Of a DNA stretch of 64,000 nt, positions 53,400 through 61,443 are shown one piece after another. Made by a program: the position numbers and the translations under genes. Positions within the stretch are counted from its first letter, which is position 1, and each line of letters begins with the position of its first letter. The notes beneath the pieces are model-generated. The model was given only the letters and a program-made list of their open reading frames with translations. It was not told where the DNA came from and searched no databases. This DNA comes from Oceanicaulis sp052055585 (GTDB taxonomy: Bacteria > Pseudomonadota > Alphaproteobacteria > Caulobacterales > Maricaulaceae), in the NCBI RefSeq assembly GCF_052055585.1, contig NZ_CP170485.1, positions 744,001-808,000 on the forward strand, read 5' to 3'.

Positions 53400-54638
53400 T
53401 TACGACTTTTTAGCATACCACTCAAATCCGCCGGTGCGCGAGATCATTGCGACGTCGACCTCGCCGCCGACGCCGGTCTGGGTCTGATGCAGATCGCTCT
53501 TGAGAATGTTGAGCTCCACCAGAGCCTTGGCAGTTTCGCCCATTTGCTTTTTGCCCGAGGCGGCGACCACGGCGATGAACGGGTCGATGAATTCTTCCTG
53601 CGAAATCGTGCGCGCCGTGTGGATGAATTCGGCCGATAGCGAGAGCAATTCAGAATCACGCATCTCGCCCATGACCCGGCTGATCTCATCCTCGCCAAGA
53701 CCCGCCTTTCTGAGCGCGATCTCGCTGGCGGCTTCGTTGGTCACCATGTTCATCGAGGCCATCACGTCGAACATGTAAGGGTGAACGCCCCGCAGGAAGG
53801 CGTGGGTCATTTCCGCCTGCGCGAATGTGCGCAGATAGGCGTTGGGGCCGTTTTCCACCCCCACCTGGGTCGTCTCGTCATGGGCGCGCTTGATCACGCC
53901 ATCCACCATGATCGACGCGTAATAGTGGCTGTAGACCGGGAAGACATCGCCTTCGCCAAAGCCCGCAAACACAAGACCGGCATAGGGTTCCAGGAAGGCG
54001 GGTTTGGTGATGATCAGATAGGCGAAGTCAAAAAGCTTGTCGCGGATGCTGTCCTGCAGGCCGAACGGGCCGAGCGCCTCTCCGATCAGGGCGTCCAGCA
54101 TGCCGGCGTAGCGCTCATAGAAGCGCTCGCGATCGAGCTCTGCAAAGACATCCAGGCTGGCGCGTTCCGCCCCGCCTTCATCTTGCAACAGGTGCGCGCG
54201 ATACAGATCGAGCGCGCCTTCAAATGCGGCGTCGTCGGTGGCGTACTGGGTCGGAGCGTGCTGGCGCAGATTGCGGGCATGGTTGAGCACGGTCAGCATT
54301 GCGGCGCGCATCAGATGCTCAAGTTCCTCCAGCTCCTCCTTTTCGGGGAAGAGCTGGCGGTTATTGTCGATGAAGGCGAAGAAGGCCTCGGCGCAGGCTT
54401 CGACGCTGTCAAAGTCCAGCTCGCCATGGGAACGCTTGAAGGCGTGCGCGATATGGGACCAGGACCGGCCCAACACGTCGCCGCGCGAATACACCATCAC
54501 CGCCATGTTCGGACCGAGCTGCAGGATCTTTTCCGCTTCCAGCGTGACGACCGATCCCGGCCCGCCGCCATAGGTGACCGCGCTGTCCGCGGCCAGCACG
54601 ACGGCCTGCCGGTTCATGATCATGACTTCCGATGTCAT
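53400..54638 (-). CDS. Proteasome-like Ntn hydrolase of unknown role
   Basis: 412 residues from MTSEVMIMNRQAVVLAADSA. If Met is removed, Thr becomes residue 1 and Asp falls at 17 in AVVLAADSAVT, the same spacing as in proteasome beta subunits; a Lys at 36 (EAEKILQLG) could match the catalytic Lys33. Later, LVFAGFGEGDVFPVY and the C-terminal VGGEVDVAMISRTGGFEWY look like core Ntn-fold strands, with a long mostly helical insert (about 65-210) between. It is much longer than HslV or Anbu (about 180-250). I recall similar uncharacterised proteins with ADSAVT and VGGxIDVAxIS motifs in many bacteria. No ATPase partner is adjacent. Function unknown; cytoplasmic. Confidence 0.75.
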   Translation of the reverse strand: MTSEVMIMNRQAVVLAADSAVTYGGGPGSVVTLEAEKILQLGPNMAVMVYSRGDVLGRSWSHIAHAFKRSHGELDFDSVEACAEAFFAFIDNNRQLFPEKEELEELEHLMRAAMLTVLNHARNLRQHAPTQYATDDAAFEGALDLYRAHLLQDEGGAERASLDVFAELDRERFYERYAGMLDALIGEALGPFGLQDSIRDKLFDFAYLIITKPAFLEPYAGLVFAGFGEGDVFPVYSHYYASIMVDGVIKRAHDETTQVGVENGPNAYLRTFAQAEMTHAFLRGVHPYMFDVMASMNMVTNEAASEIALRKAGLGEDEISRVMGEMRDSELLSLSAEFIHTARTISQEEFIDPFIAVVAASGKKQMGETAKALVELNILKSDLHQTQTGVGGEVDVAMISRTGGFEWYAKKS

Positions 54639-54786
54639 CGCCGCCCATCCCCCTCGGCCCGCATCACGGCTCATTCATTTGTGACTGGCCGCCATACGCG
54701 ATGCTGTTAACAGAACGTTAGCGCCCTCCGGCGTGGCTGTTAAGCTGCACACGATCAATTTCTCCTCGCGCCCGGGATTTTGCGAC

Positions 54787-55365
54787 ATGAATGACACGAC
54801 CTCCGCCCCGCTTCGCTGCTATTTCGCCTTCCGCAGCCCGTACTCAAGATTGGGACTGCACAAGCTGGCGAAGGCCGGTTTCACGGGTGAGCTGATCCCG
54901 TTCATGCCCAGCAAGGAGAGCGGCTTTGTTGATCCGTTGTCCAACCCCAAAAAGCGCGATTACCTGGTGCAGGACGTCTACCGCATGACGGTGCGTCAGG
55001 GCTTGCCGCTGGCGCTGCCCGACCCGTTTGATCCCGATTACACGCCCTCAAACGCTGCGTTTCACGCGGCGAACGCGGCCGGGCTTGGCATGGCGTTCGC
55101 GCTCGCCGTCTCTGATCTGCGCTGGGGGCAGGGGCTCGATATCTCCAGGCCGGATGTGCTCGAGAAAGCGGCGATAATGTCCGAATGGGAGGGGTTCGAC
55201 CCTGACGCGCTGCCGACCGGCGATGCGCTCAAGTCGATCCTGCGCGACTACAGCCAGCAAGCCGACGCAGACGGCGTCTTCGGCGTGCCCTTCCTGATTG
55301 ATGGCGCGGACAAGTATTGGGGCCATGATCGCTTTGATCTCTGGCTCGAAGCGCAAGCGGGGTAG
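54787..55365 (+). CDS. 2-hydroxychromene-2-carboxylate isomerase/DsbA-like protein
   Basis: 192 residues from MNDTTSAPLR. Thioredoxin-fold protein of the kappa-GST/HCCA isomerase group: LRCYFAFRSPYSRLGLHKLA, with SPYS at the position of the DsbA active site and Ser as likely catalytic residue, and the late cis-Pro region FGVPFLIDGADKYWGHDR. No signal peptide, so cytoplasmic. It probably performs a glutathione-dependent isomerisation or conjugation; the substrate is unclear. Start chosen for the family's usual length; a longer frame begins at 54733. Confidence 0.82.
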   Translation: MNDTTSAPLRCYFAFRSPYSRLGLHKLAKAGFTGELIPFMPSKESGFVDPLSNPKKRDYLVQDVYRMTVRQGLPLALPDPFDPDYTPSNAAFHAANAAGLGMAFALAVSDLRWGQGLDISRPDVLEKAAIMSEWEGFDPDALPTGDALKSILRDYSQQADADGVFGVPFLIDGADKYWGHDRFDLWLEAQAG

Positions 55366-55370
55366 GGGAG

Positions 55371-55415
55371 GCTTGCTTGGGGGGCGCGGAGCAAGTCCGA
55401 GGCCCCCGAGCAAGC
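55371..55415. terminator. Long hairpin between convergent genes
   Basis: GCTTGCTTGGGGGGC (55371-55385) pairs with GGCCCCCGAGCAAGC (55401-55415), with one G-T wobble and one mismatch, in the 59-bp gap between the isomerase-like and SIMPL genes. No U-tract; probably a bidirectional transcript end. Confidence 0.6.
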
Positions 55416-55424
55416 CCGGTCATT

Positions 55425-56129
55425 CTAATCTTCAGCGGGGCAGAGGGTTTCGTAAGTGGCTGTGACGCTCACTTTCGCCTCGGTCACGAAGGGATCGGTC
55501 TCGGTCTCGTCGCGGCCAGAGAAGCCTGCAACAAGGGCAACGACGCCTTCATAATCGTCTGATCGTCCTGCGCTAGCCTGGACGCGGATCAGCTCCCCGA
55601 TACGGCAGCCGAAGGCGTTTGCGGTTAGCTCTGCATGGGTGCGGGCATCAGCTTCGGCCGCCCGGATGACTTGTGACTGGATATCCAGACCTTCCGGCAT
55701 GATGAAGTTAAAGTACTGCGTGCCATAAACTTCGCCGATCGAAGAGAGGTTTTGCTTGAAAGCGAGCAACTCCGCTTTCGAGCCTCTAACAGTGATCCTG
55801 AAGGCTCTGGCGTACCGGTTCTGATCCGTCCAGTCGATAAATATGTTCTGGAACCAGTTAGAGTTTACTTGATCTACGGTGGGGTGCGTATTGCCCCGTT
55901 CCAGCACGTTTGAGGCTTCTGGCCCGATCAGCGCGTCTAACCGGGGCTCCAACTCGGAGAGCCTGCTCGCTTCTTCCAGCCGCAGAAGGAAGGCCGCATC
56001 TGCAGAGTCCGCCCGATACTCGACGCTTCCGTTTCCTCTTGCGGTTATTTCTCGAGGCGCTTGCGCCATTGCGCCTGACGCCAGCCCCCCTGCGAGCGCC
56101 AGTGCGCTCAGAGCTGTGGTGAGTTTCAT
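55425..56129 (-). CDS. Periplasmic SIMPL (DUF541) protein
   Basis: 234 residues from MKLTTALSAL, preceded by GAGGGGATGC. Signal peptide (cut near GAMAQ). The SIMPL domain is seen in REITARGNGSVEYRADSADA, ARAFRITVRGSKAELLAFKQ and VIRAAEADARTHAELTANAF. SIMPL proteins are periplasmic or surface oligomers of unclear function, linked to oxidative stress in some species. A second SIMPL protein is at 59005-59760. Confidence 0.82.
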   Translation of the reverse strand: MKLTTALSALALAGGLASGAMAQAPREITARGNGSVEYRADSADAAFLLRLEEASRLSELEPRLDALIGPEASNVLERGNTHPTVDQVNSNWFQNIFIDWTDQNRYARAFRITVRGSKAELLAFKQNLSSIGEVYGTQYFNFIMPEGLDIQSQVIRAAEADARTHAELTANAFGCRIGELIRVQASAGRSDDYEGVVALVAGFSGRDETETDPFVTEAKVSVTATYETLCPAED

Positions 56130-56183
56130 CGCATCCCCTCCTGCGTGTGTGAGCACACTCTAGAGGCGGCTGACGCTCGCGCA

Positions 56184-56214
56184 AACAAAAACCCCGGAGC
56201 GTGGCTCCGGGGTT
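56184..56214 (-). terminator. Rho-independent terminator of the dipeptidyl peptidase gene
   Basis: AAAACCCCGGAGC-GTG-GCTCCGGGGTTTT, a perfect stem of 13 bp with a 3-base loop. On the minus strand it is followed by TTGTTT-like bases, 25 bases after the peptidase stop codon. Confidence 0.9.
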
Positions 56215-56238
56215 TTCGCGTTTAGCGTGACGGAAGAC

Positions 56239-58494
56239 CTAGTCTTCGTCATCCTCGGCCAGTTCGCGGCCGAAGAAGTCGTAGATCGTGGTCCACAGAT
56301 GGCGTTGCAGGGCGGGCGGGCGCACGCCGTGACGCTGACCGGGATAGGTCATCATCTCAAACAGCTCGCCGCGTTCCTGCAGCTCGGCATAGAGCCGGGT
56401 GGCGTGATCAAAGGTGACATTGTCATCCGCCATGCCGTGGACCAGCAGGGTCGGGGTTTCATAGCCATCAAGATGGGCGAAGGCGGAGCCTTCATAATAG
56501 CCGCTCTCATTGGCCTGCGGGGTGTCCATATACCGCTCGGTGTAATGGGTGTCATAGAGCGACCAGTCGGTCACCGGCGCGCCCGACACCGCCGCATCAA
56601 ACCGGCCCGGCGCCTGCAGCGTGGTCATCAGCGTCATGTAGCCGCCATAGGACCAGCCCCACAGACCGATGCGGTCATTGTCCACGAAATCGAGGCTTTC
56701 AAGGTAATCGAGGCCCGTCAGCTGATCGCGCACTTCCACCGTGCCCATCTGGTCATGAAGCGCCGCTTCAAAGGCCAGGCCCCGGTTCCAGCTGCCGCGA
56801 TTGTCGAGTTTGAACAGGATATAGCCCTGATCGGCGAACAGCTGATCGCGCGCGCCGACCCAGCTTTTGTAGACCGACTGGACGTGCGGGCCGCCATAGA
56901 CCTGCACAATGGCCGGGCAGGGGGTTTCCGCCGTGCAGTGTTCAGGCTTGAGCATGGACCAGTAAAGCTCGGTCACCCCGTCATCGGCCAGCACCGTGCC
57001 GAACTCCGGCACAAGATGGCTGGCCAGGAAGGGCGCATAGGGGTGGTCGGCGTTGATGGCGTTTTCCTCGATCCAGGCCACGCGCTCGCCTGACATGTCA
57101 TAGAGCGCGGTCTGGGGCGGGGTGTCAGGATCGGAATAGCTGCCGATAAAGCCCGTGCCGCCCTGACCCAGGCTCACGCCCCAGCGGCCTTCGCCTTGGG
57201 TGATCCGGACCGGCTCACCGCCTTCAAACGGCACGGCGTACAGATGGCGCTCCAGCGGGCTCGTCATCCAGCCCTCGAAATAGACCGTCTCGCCGTCTTC
57301 AGACTGGCCGGCGATGCCGTCCACGACCCAGTCGCCCGAAGTGATGGCGCGCGCCTCGCCCTCGGCGCTGACGTGATAGACATGGCGGAAGCCGGTGCGT
57401 TCGGACGTCCACAGGAAGCCGCCATCCTCGAGCGCGCGGAAATCGCCGGTCAGGTTGATCCAGGCGTCGTTTTGCTCGGTCAGCACCACTTGGGTCGCGC
57501 CGGTGGTCGGGTTCGCGGCCAGAATATCCAGTACGGTCTGGGCGCGGTTCTGGCGCTGGGCGTAGAGCGTGCCGCTGTCCTGGCTCCAGTTCACACGCGC
57601 GAGATAGATGTCAGTCTCTTCACCCAAATCGACCTTCGTGCGCTCGCCGGTGGCCACATCGATGACATGCAGCTCGATCAGCACGTTCGGCGTGCCGGCG
57701 CGCGGATAGCGCTGGTCTGTGACGGTGACGCCCTCGGCGTTGATGCCGAAGCGGGGCACGATCTCGACCGGCGTCTCGTCAATGCGCGCAGCGGCGACAT
57801 AGCGACCGTCCGGGCTCCACCAATAGCCGGTATAGCGGCTCATCTCTTCCTGGGCGACGAACTCGGCGACGCCCCAGCTGATCGCGCCGCCGCCTTCGGT
57901 CGTCAAAGCGCGCTCTTCGCCGGTGTCCAGATTGTGGACCCAGAGGTTCTGGTCGCGAATAAAGCTCACATAGGCGCCGTCCGGGCTGACGCGGGCGTCG
58001 GTCTCGAACGCCTCGGTCTGCATCAGGCGCTCGGCCTCGCCGGAGTTCACATCCACGTAGAAGACATCGCCATCGAGCGGCACGAGGATCGCTTCACCCG
58101 TCTCGTCCCAATCATAGCTGACAACGCCGGAGGTGGAGATGCGGGCGCGCTCGCGATACTGGATTTCGGCTTCTGACAGCTCGCGCTCATCGGGCGCCAG
58201 AACCGCGGAATCCACCAGCATGTAAGTGCGGCCATCGGCAAGATCCATCGCCCACAGATCGGTGACCGTGCGGTCGTCATCCTTGGGGCGCAGGAAGGTC
58301 ACGCGCTCGCCATCGGGCGAAAAGCGCAGGCCGCGCGGCGTCGCGCCGGCAAGGTTCGCACTGCCGAACACATCCTCGATGCTCAGGGCGGCGGGATCGG
58401 TGATGGCGGGGTCAGCGGGGGCGGAGGCCCCGGACGTTGTGGCGCAGGCGGTCAAGGCCAGCAGGCACACGCAGGTGGACAGGGCGTGGCGCAT
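56239..58494 (-). CDS. Dipeptidyl peptidase IV (S9B), lipoprotein
   Basis: 751 residues. Lipobox LTAC (Cys17). The N-terminal beta-propeller (about 45-480) contains WWSPDGRYVAAARIDE, and the double-Glu motif EFVAQEEMSRYTGYWWSPDG that grips the peptide N-terminus. The C-terminal alpha/beta hydrolase domain has nucleophile Ser615 (GWSYGGYM), Asp690 (HGMADDNV) and His722 (GQRHGV). It removes N-terminal Xaa-Pro or Xaa-Ala dipeptides from peptides, in the periplasm or at the outer membrane. It has its own terminator. It fits the peptide-scavenging theme of the wider window. Confidence 0.94.
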   Translation of the reverse strand: MRHALSTCVCLLALTACATTSGASAPADPAITDPAALSIEDVFGSANLAGATPRGLRFSPDGERVTFLRPKDDDRTVTDLWAMDLADGRTYMLVDSAVLAPDERELSEAEIQYRERARISTSGVVSYDWDETGEAILVPLDGDVFYVDVNSGEAERLMQTEAFETDARVSPDGAYVSFIRDQNLWVHNLDTGEERALTTEGGGAISWGVAEFVAQEEMSRYTGYWWSPDGRYVAAARIDETPVEIVPRFGINAEGVTVTDQRYPRAGTPNVLIELHVIDVATGERTKVDLGEETDIYLARVNWSQDSGTLYAQRQNRAQTVLDILAANPTTGATQVVLTEQNDAWINLTGDFRALEDGGFLWTSERTGFRHVYHVSAEGEARAITSGDWVVDGIAGQSEDGETVYFEGWMTSPLERHLYAVPFEGGEPVRITQGEGRWGVSLGQGGTGFIGSYSDPDTPPQTALYDMSGERVAWIEENAINADHPYAPFLASHLVPEFGTVLADDGVTELYWSMLKPEHCTAETPCPAIVQVYGGPHVQSVYKSWVGARDQLFADQGYILFKLDNRGSWNRGLAFEAALHDQMGTVEVRDQLTGLDYLESLDFVDNDRIGLWGWSYGGYMTLMTTLQAPGRFDAAVSGAPVTDWSLYDTHYTERYMDTPQANESGYYEGSAFAHLDGYETPTLLVHGMADDNVTFDHATRLYAELQERGELFEMMTYPGQRHGVRPPALQRHLWTTIYDFFGRELAEDDED

Positions 58495-58641
58495 GAGAAC
58501 TCCCCTTCTCGTGTTTGTTGGCCGGGAAGCTAATGGCTGAGGGGGCGGGGGACAACGCCCGGCGCCGCGTCGTAACCGATCTTAAGCACTTGGGGGCGCA
58601 TACTCGCCGGGTCCGGAAGTCAGGATTTCTGGGAGGCGCTC

Positions 58642-59001
58642 ATGCCTTTGCTCACTACGTTCGCCCTCTCCGTCAGCCTTGCCGTCAGCGCGCAGGGCCA
58701 ACGGTTTCCCGTGATCGACGTGCCCAATGATCCGGCGGCGCGCTATGACGTGCTGATGCTGGTGCCGATCCGTGGCGGCAATCTGGAGATTGTCACCCGC
58801 CGCGTGGGACGGCGCGGGGAGACCTTCGTGCAGCGTGAAATCAACTGCCGCGAAGGTCTCGTGCGTTATCTGGGCCAGGGCCATACCGTGGACGAGATGA
58901 ACGCGGACCACCGCAATTACTTCATGGAACCCATCGACCCCAACTCTATCTCCGGCCATATCGCCGATTATGCCTGCACGCATGTGGAGCGGCCGGAGTA
59001 G
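58642..59001 (+). CDS. Small secreted protein of unknown function
   Basis: 119 residues with a signal peptide (LTTFALSVSLAVSAQGQ). The mature part has two Cys (REINCREGLV and IADYACTHVE), which may form a disulfide. GGGAGGCGCTC precedes the ATG. No family recognised. It is divergent from the dipeptidyl peptidase gene and converges, with a 3-bp gap, on the SIMPL lipoprotein gene. Confidence 0.7.
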   Translation: MPLLTTFALSVSLAVSAQGQRFPVIDVPNDPAARYDVLMLVPIRGGNLEIVTRRVGRRGETFVQREINCREGLVRYLGQGHTVDEMNADHRNYFMEPIDPNSISGHIADYACTHVERPE

Positions 59002-59004
59002 GGG

Positions 59005-59760
59005 TTAGTCGTTGGAGGCTGGAGCCGGATCGACGAGTTCGAAGACGACCTCGATTTGACGGATTTCCCTGACATCCTCCGGAGCAATGTTGATCTGCCT
59101 GGCGGGGGTGATCCGTTCTCCCGTAACAACAATCATTTCAGGATCCGAGGGCAGAGGTGGAGACCTGAAATAGTCACTTGAGGGCTGGATCGAAATGATC
59201 TCACCAAGCTCAAGCCCTGACGCTTCAGCCATCATGGCCGCTGACTCACGGGCATTCGTGAAGGCATGTTGAGCGGCGGCCCTTCCGAGGGCTTCAGTAT
59301 TGGCAGAGACAAAGTCCCCAAGCTCGACATTCAACACGCCCAACTCATTGGCCAGACTTGCCATGTTTCCCGCAAGACTCGTGGGGGAAAGGGTGATCTT
59401 GATATCCTGCGAAACGACATAGGCGAGGGCATCGCATGGCGCGCCTACAAATATTGTCCGGTTCTGCCCCCTTGGGCAGTCTTGTTGGATATCAAGGTCT
59501 TGAGTACGCAGGTCGAAGCTCTCAAGGCCCTCAAGCTGCGGAAGCTGTTCCTCCAGCGTTGTGAAGAGGGCCTGCGCCTGTTCCAGAGCCTCGGCCCGGG
59601 TCTCTGCGCGCGCGGCAATAGAAAGCTCCATCACGGCGTAGTGCGCAGGTTCCATCGCCCATCCCTCGGCGGTCACTGTCAGAGTGCGCGGCGTTTCAGG
59701 CTCGCAGGCGGCAAGGAGCGGGCTGGCCAGTAGCAAGGCCGGAAGAATGAGCTGTTTCAT
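59005..59760 (-). CDS. SIMPL-domain (DUF541) lipoprotein
   Basis: 251 residues from MKQLILPALL, preceded by GGGGGAAATCAC. Signal ends in lipobox LLAAC (Cys18). SIMPL-type features: RTLTVTAEGWAMEPAHYAVM, LFTTLEEQLPQLEGLESFDL, AFTNARESAAMMAEASGLEL. It is related in domain type to the product of 55425-56129 but anchored by lipid. It lies 69 bp downstream of the third M61-like gene on the same strand. Function unknown. Confidence 0.83.
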   Translation of the reverse strand: MKQLILPALLLASPLLAACEPETPRTLTVTAEGWAMEPAHYAVMELSIAARAETRAEALEQAQALFTTLEEQLPQLEGLESFDLRTQDLDIQQDCPRGQNRTIFVGAPCDALAYVVSQDIKITLSPTSLAGNMASLANELGVLNVELGDFVSANTEALGRAAAQHAFTNARESAAMMAEASGLELGEIISIQPSSDYFRSPPLPSDPEMIVVTGERITPARQINIAPEDVREIRQIEVVFELVDPAPASND

Positions 59761-59829
59761 GTGATTTCCCCCTATTGGAGAAACCATACGTCATTTTCGG
59801 CTGGTGGGAATGCCCTGATTGGCTCGCGT

Positions 59830-61275
59830 CTATTGCCCCACAATCCCCGCCGCACACGCCTCAAGCGCTTCAGAACCCGGCTTGATCCGCAAATGAGCGT
59901 GGGCGTCGGCTTCCAGACACTCCGGCAGCGTCAGTGCGCGCAGGTCGATCAGCCTGCCCTCGACAATGTAGCGCTGGTAATCGGCGTCGAACCGCTCGCC
60001 GAGCGCGTCACGCAGGGCAGCGTGAAGCGCCTGATCTGACAGGGTGCGCGGTTCGCCCTCCGCTACCAGCGCGTCGGCGCGATCAATGAGATTGGCGAGC
60101 ACGCGGGTCAGGCCTTCACCGCCCTCGGTTTTCAGGATCGTGTCCCAATGCAGCGCCAAGAGGGAGCCGCGCTGATAGGGCAGGCGCTCGGTCTGCTCGC
60201 TCTCAAACAGGCGCTCATTCAGCGCTTCGGCGGGCAGGGTGTTCACGTCTGATGTCATGTACGCGGTCCACAGCGCGTCCATGTTCGCGGCGTACTCATC
60301 AAGCGTGATGCGGCCGGTCTGGAGGAGCAGGCGCTGGGTGAAATACTCGGTGAAGCCTTCGGTGAACCAGGCGCGGGCGGGATCGGTCGCCTCATCGGTC
60401 TGACCGGCCCGGCGCGGAATCCATTCGTGCAGCACTTCATGGGTGATGGTGTGGATGAGGTTTTCTTGATCGGCATTGGGCGTGGCAAGCAGGAAGAAGG
60501 CTTCGTCAAAGCCTGACCCGATCACCGCCGAGCCCTGGGGCAGCTCTGGCAGCGGCGTCACCATGACGAAGTATTGCGCAAACGCCGGGTCTTCAAACAG
60601 GCTTGCCGCCTGGCCCAGAGTCTCCGCCGTCACGGCATGCAAGGTCGCGTCATCAAGCGGCCAATCGCCCCGGATCGCCGAGCGTAAAGCGAGATCGTTC
60701 ACATCGGTCGTCTCCATCCGGAACGCCCCAAAAGCGAACAGGCCGTTGGTCAAGGCCTCGTAAGGCAGGACGGCGCTCTCGCCTGCCTCATCAACAGGAC
60801 GGTTGAATGCGCCGCCGTCTGGCAGGCTCACGCGCACCTCCGTCACCGCCCCCTCAAAGTCTGGCAACACCGCGCCGCCCGCGAAGAAGGCGTAGTCAGG
60901 CTGCAGGACGGGCCGCATGCCGGGCAGGCGTTGCACCCCCCATTGCGGCTCGCCCTCATAGTCCTGGGCAATGTCATAGCGGATCTCGACCGGCCCAGCG
61001 GGTAAGGTGTTTACAGACAGCGACGCGCCATCCTGTTCAAAGGCCAAAGGCCCGTCCGGACCGATCACGCGTATATCGCTGACGAGCTGGGTCAGGTTCT
61101 CCGCCGGTCCCCATTGCTCGGGGAAGCGCAAGGCGAGGCTGTCGCCCGCCTCTGCGTCAAAGCCCAGAGCGATTGTGACTATACGCCAGTCCTCTCCTGT
61201 CTGGCTGACCGATACGGAGTGTGGCGCGGCAGTCTGTTGCGTGGCGGCCAGCGCCAGTGCGATCAAGGCATTCAT
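59830..61275 (-). CDS. M61-like secreted peptidase
   Basis: 481 residues from MNALIALALA, preceded by GGGGGAGACACAG. Short signal peptide (cut near ATQQTAA). Zinc centre HEVLH (THEVLHEWIPRR), with the third ligand Glu in ARAWFTEG, 23 residues later. The SERLPYQRG-like block (here TERLPYQRGSLLALHWDT) matches RTLPYDRG of the two longer M61-like lipoproteins. It lacks the PDZ-like C-terminal module and the lipobox, so it is probably soluble in the periplasm. Third member of this peptidase group in the window. Confidence 0.85.
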   Translation of the reverse strand: MNALIALALAATQQTAAPHSVSVSQTGEDWRIVTIALGFDAEAGDSLALRFPEQWGPAENLTQLVSDIRVIGPDGPLAFEQDGASLSVNTLPAGPVEIRYDIAQDYEGEPQWGVQRLPGMRPVLQPDYAFFAGGAVLPDFEGAVTEVRVSLPDGGAFNRPVDEAGESAVLPYEALTNGLFAFGAFRMETTDVNDLALRSAIRGDWPLDDATLHAVTAETLGQAASLFEDPAFAQYFVMVTPLPELPQGSAVIGSGFDEAFFLLATPNADQENLIHTITHEVLHEWIPRRAGQTDEATDPARAWFTEGFTEYFTQRLLLQTGRITLDEYAANMDALWTAYMTSDVNTLPAEALNERLFESEQTERLPYQRGSLLALHWDTILKTEGGEGLTRVLANLIDRADALVAEGEPRTLSDQALHAALRDALGERFDADYQRYIVEGRLIDLRALTLPECLEADAHAHLRIKPGSEALEACAAGIVGQ

Positions 61276-61443
61276 CTGTGTCTCCCCCATTTGGGGAAAG
61301 CCTGACACGTCGCTCGCGCGGTAACACGTTACACTCTGGAAAGCGTGGCGCGTCTTCGCCTACAGCCCCGATTGCATCCGCCCCCCTATCTCCGCTATAG
61401 CGGGCGCAAAGTTTCAGCCCCTCATCAATGGAGCGCTGCGCCT

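Noticed and set aside
53400..54638. Calling the Ntn-like protein HslV or Anbu
   Set aside because: It is far longer than either, lacks an HslU neighbour and has a large insert; only the active-site pattern is shared.
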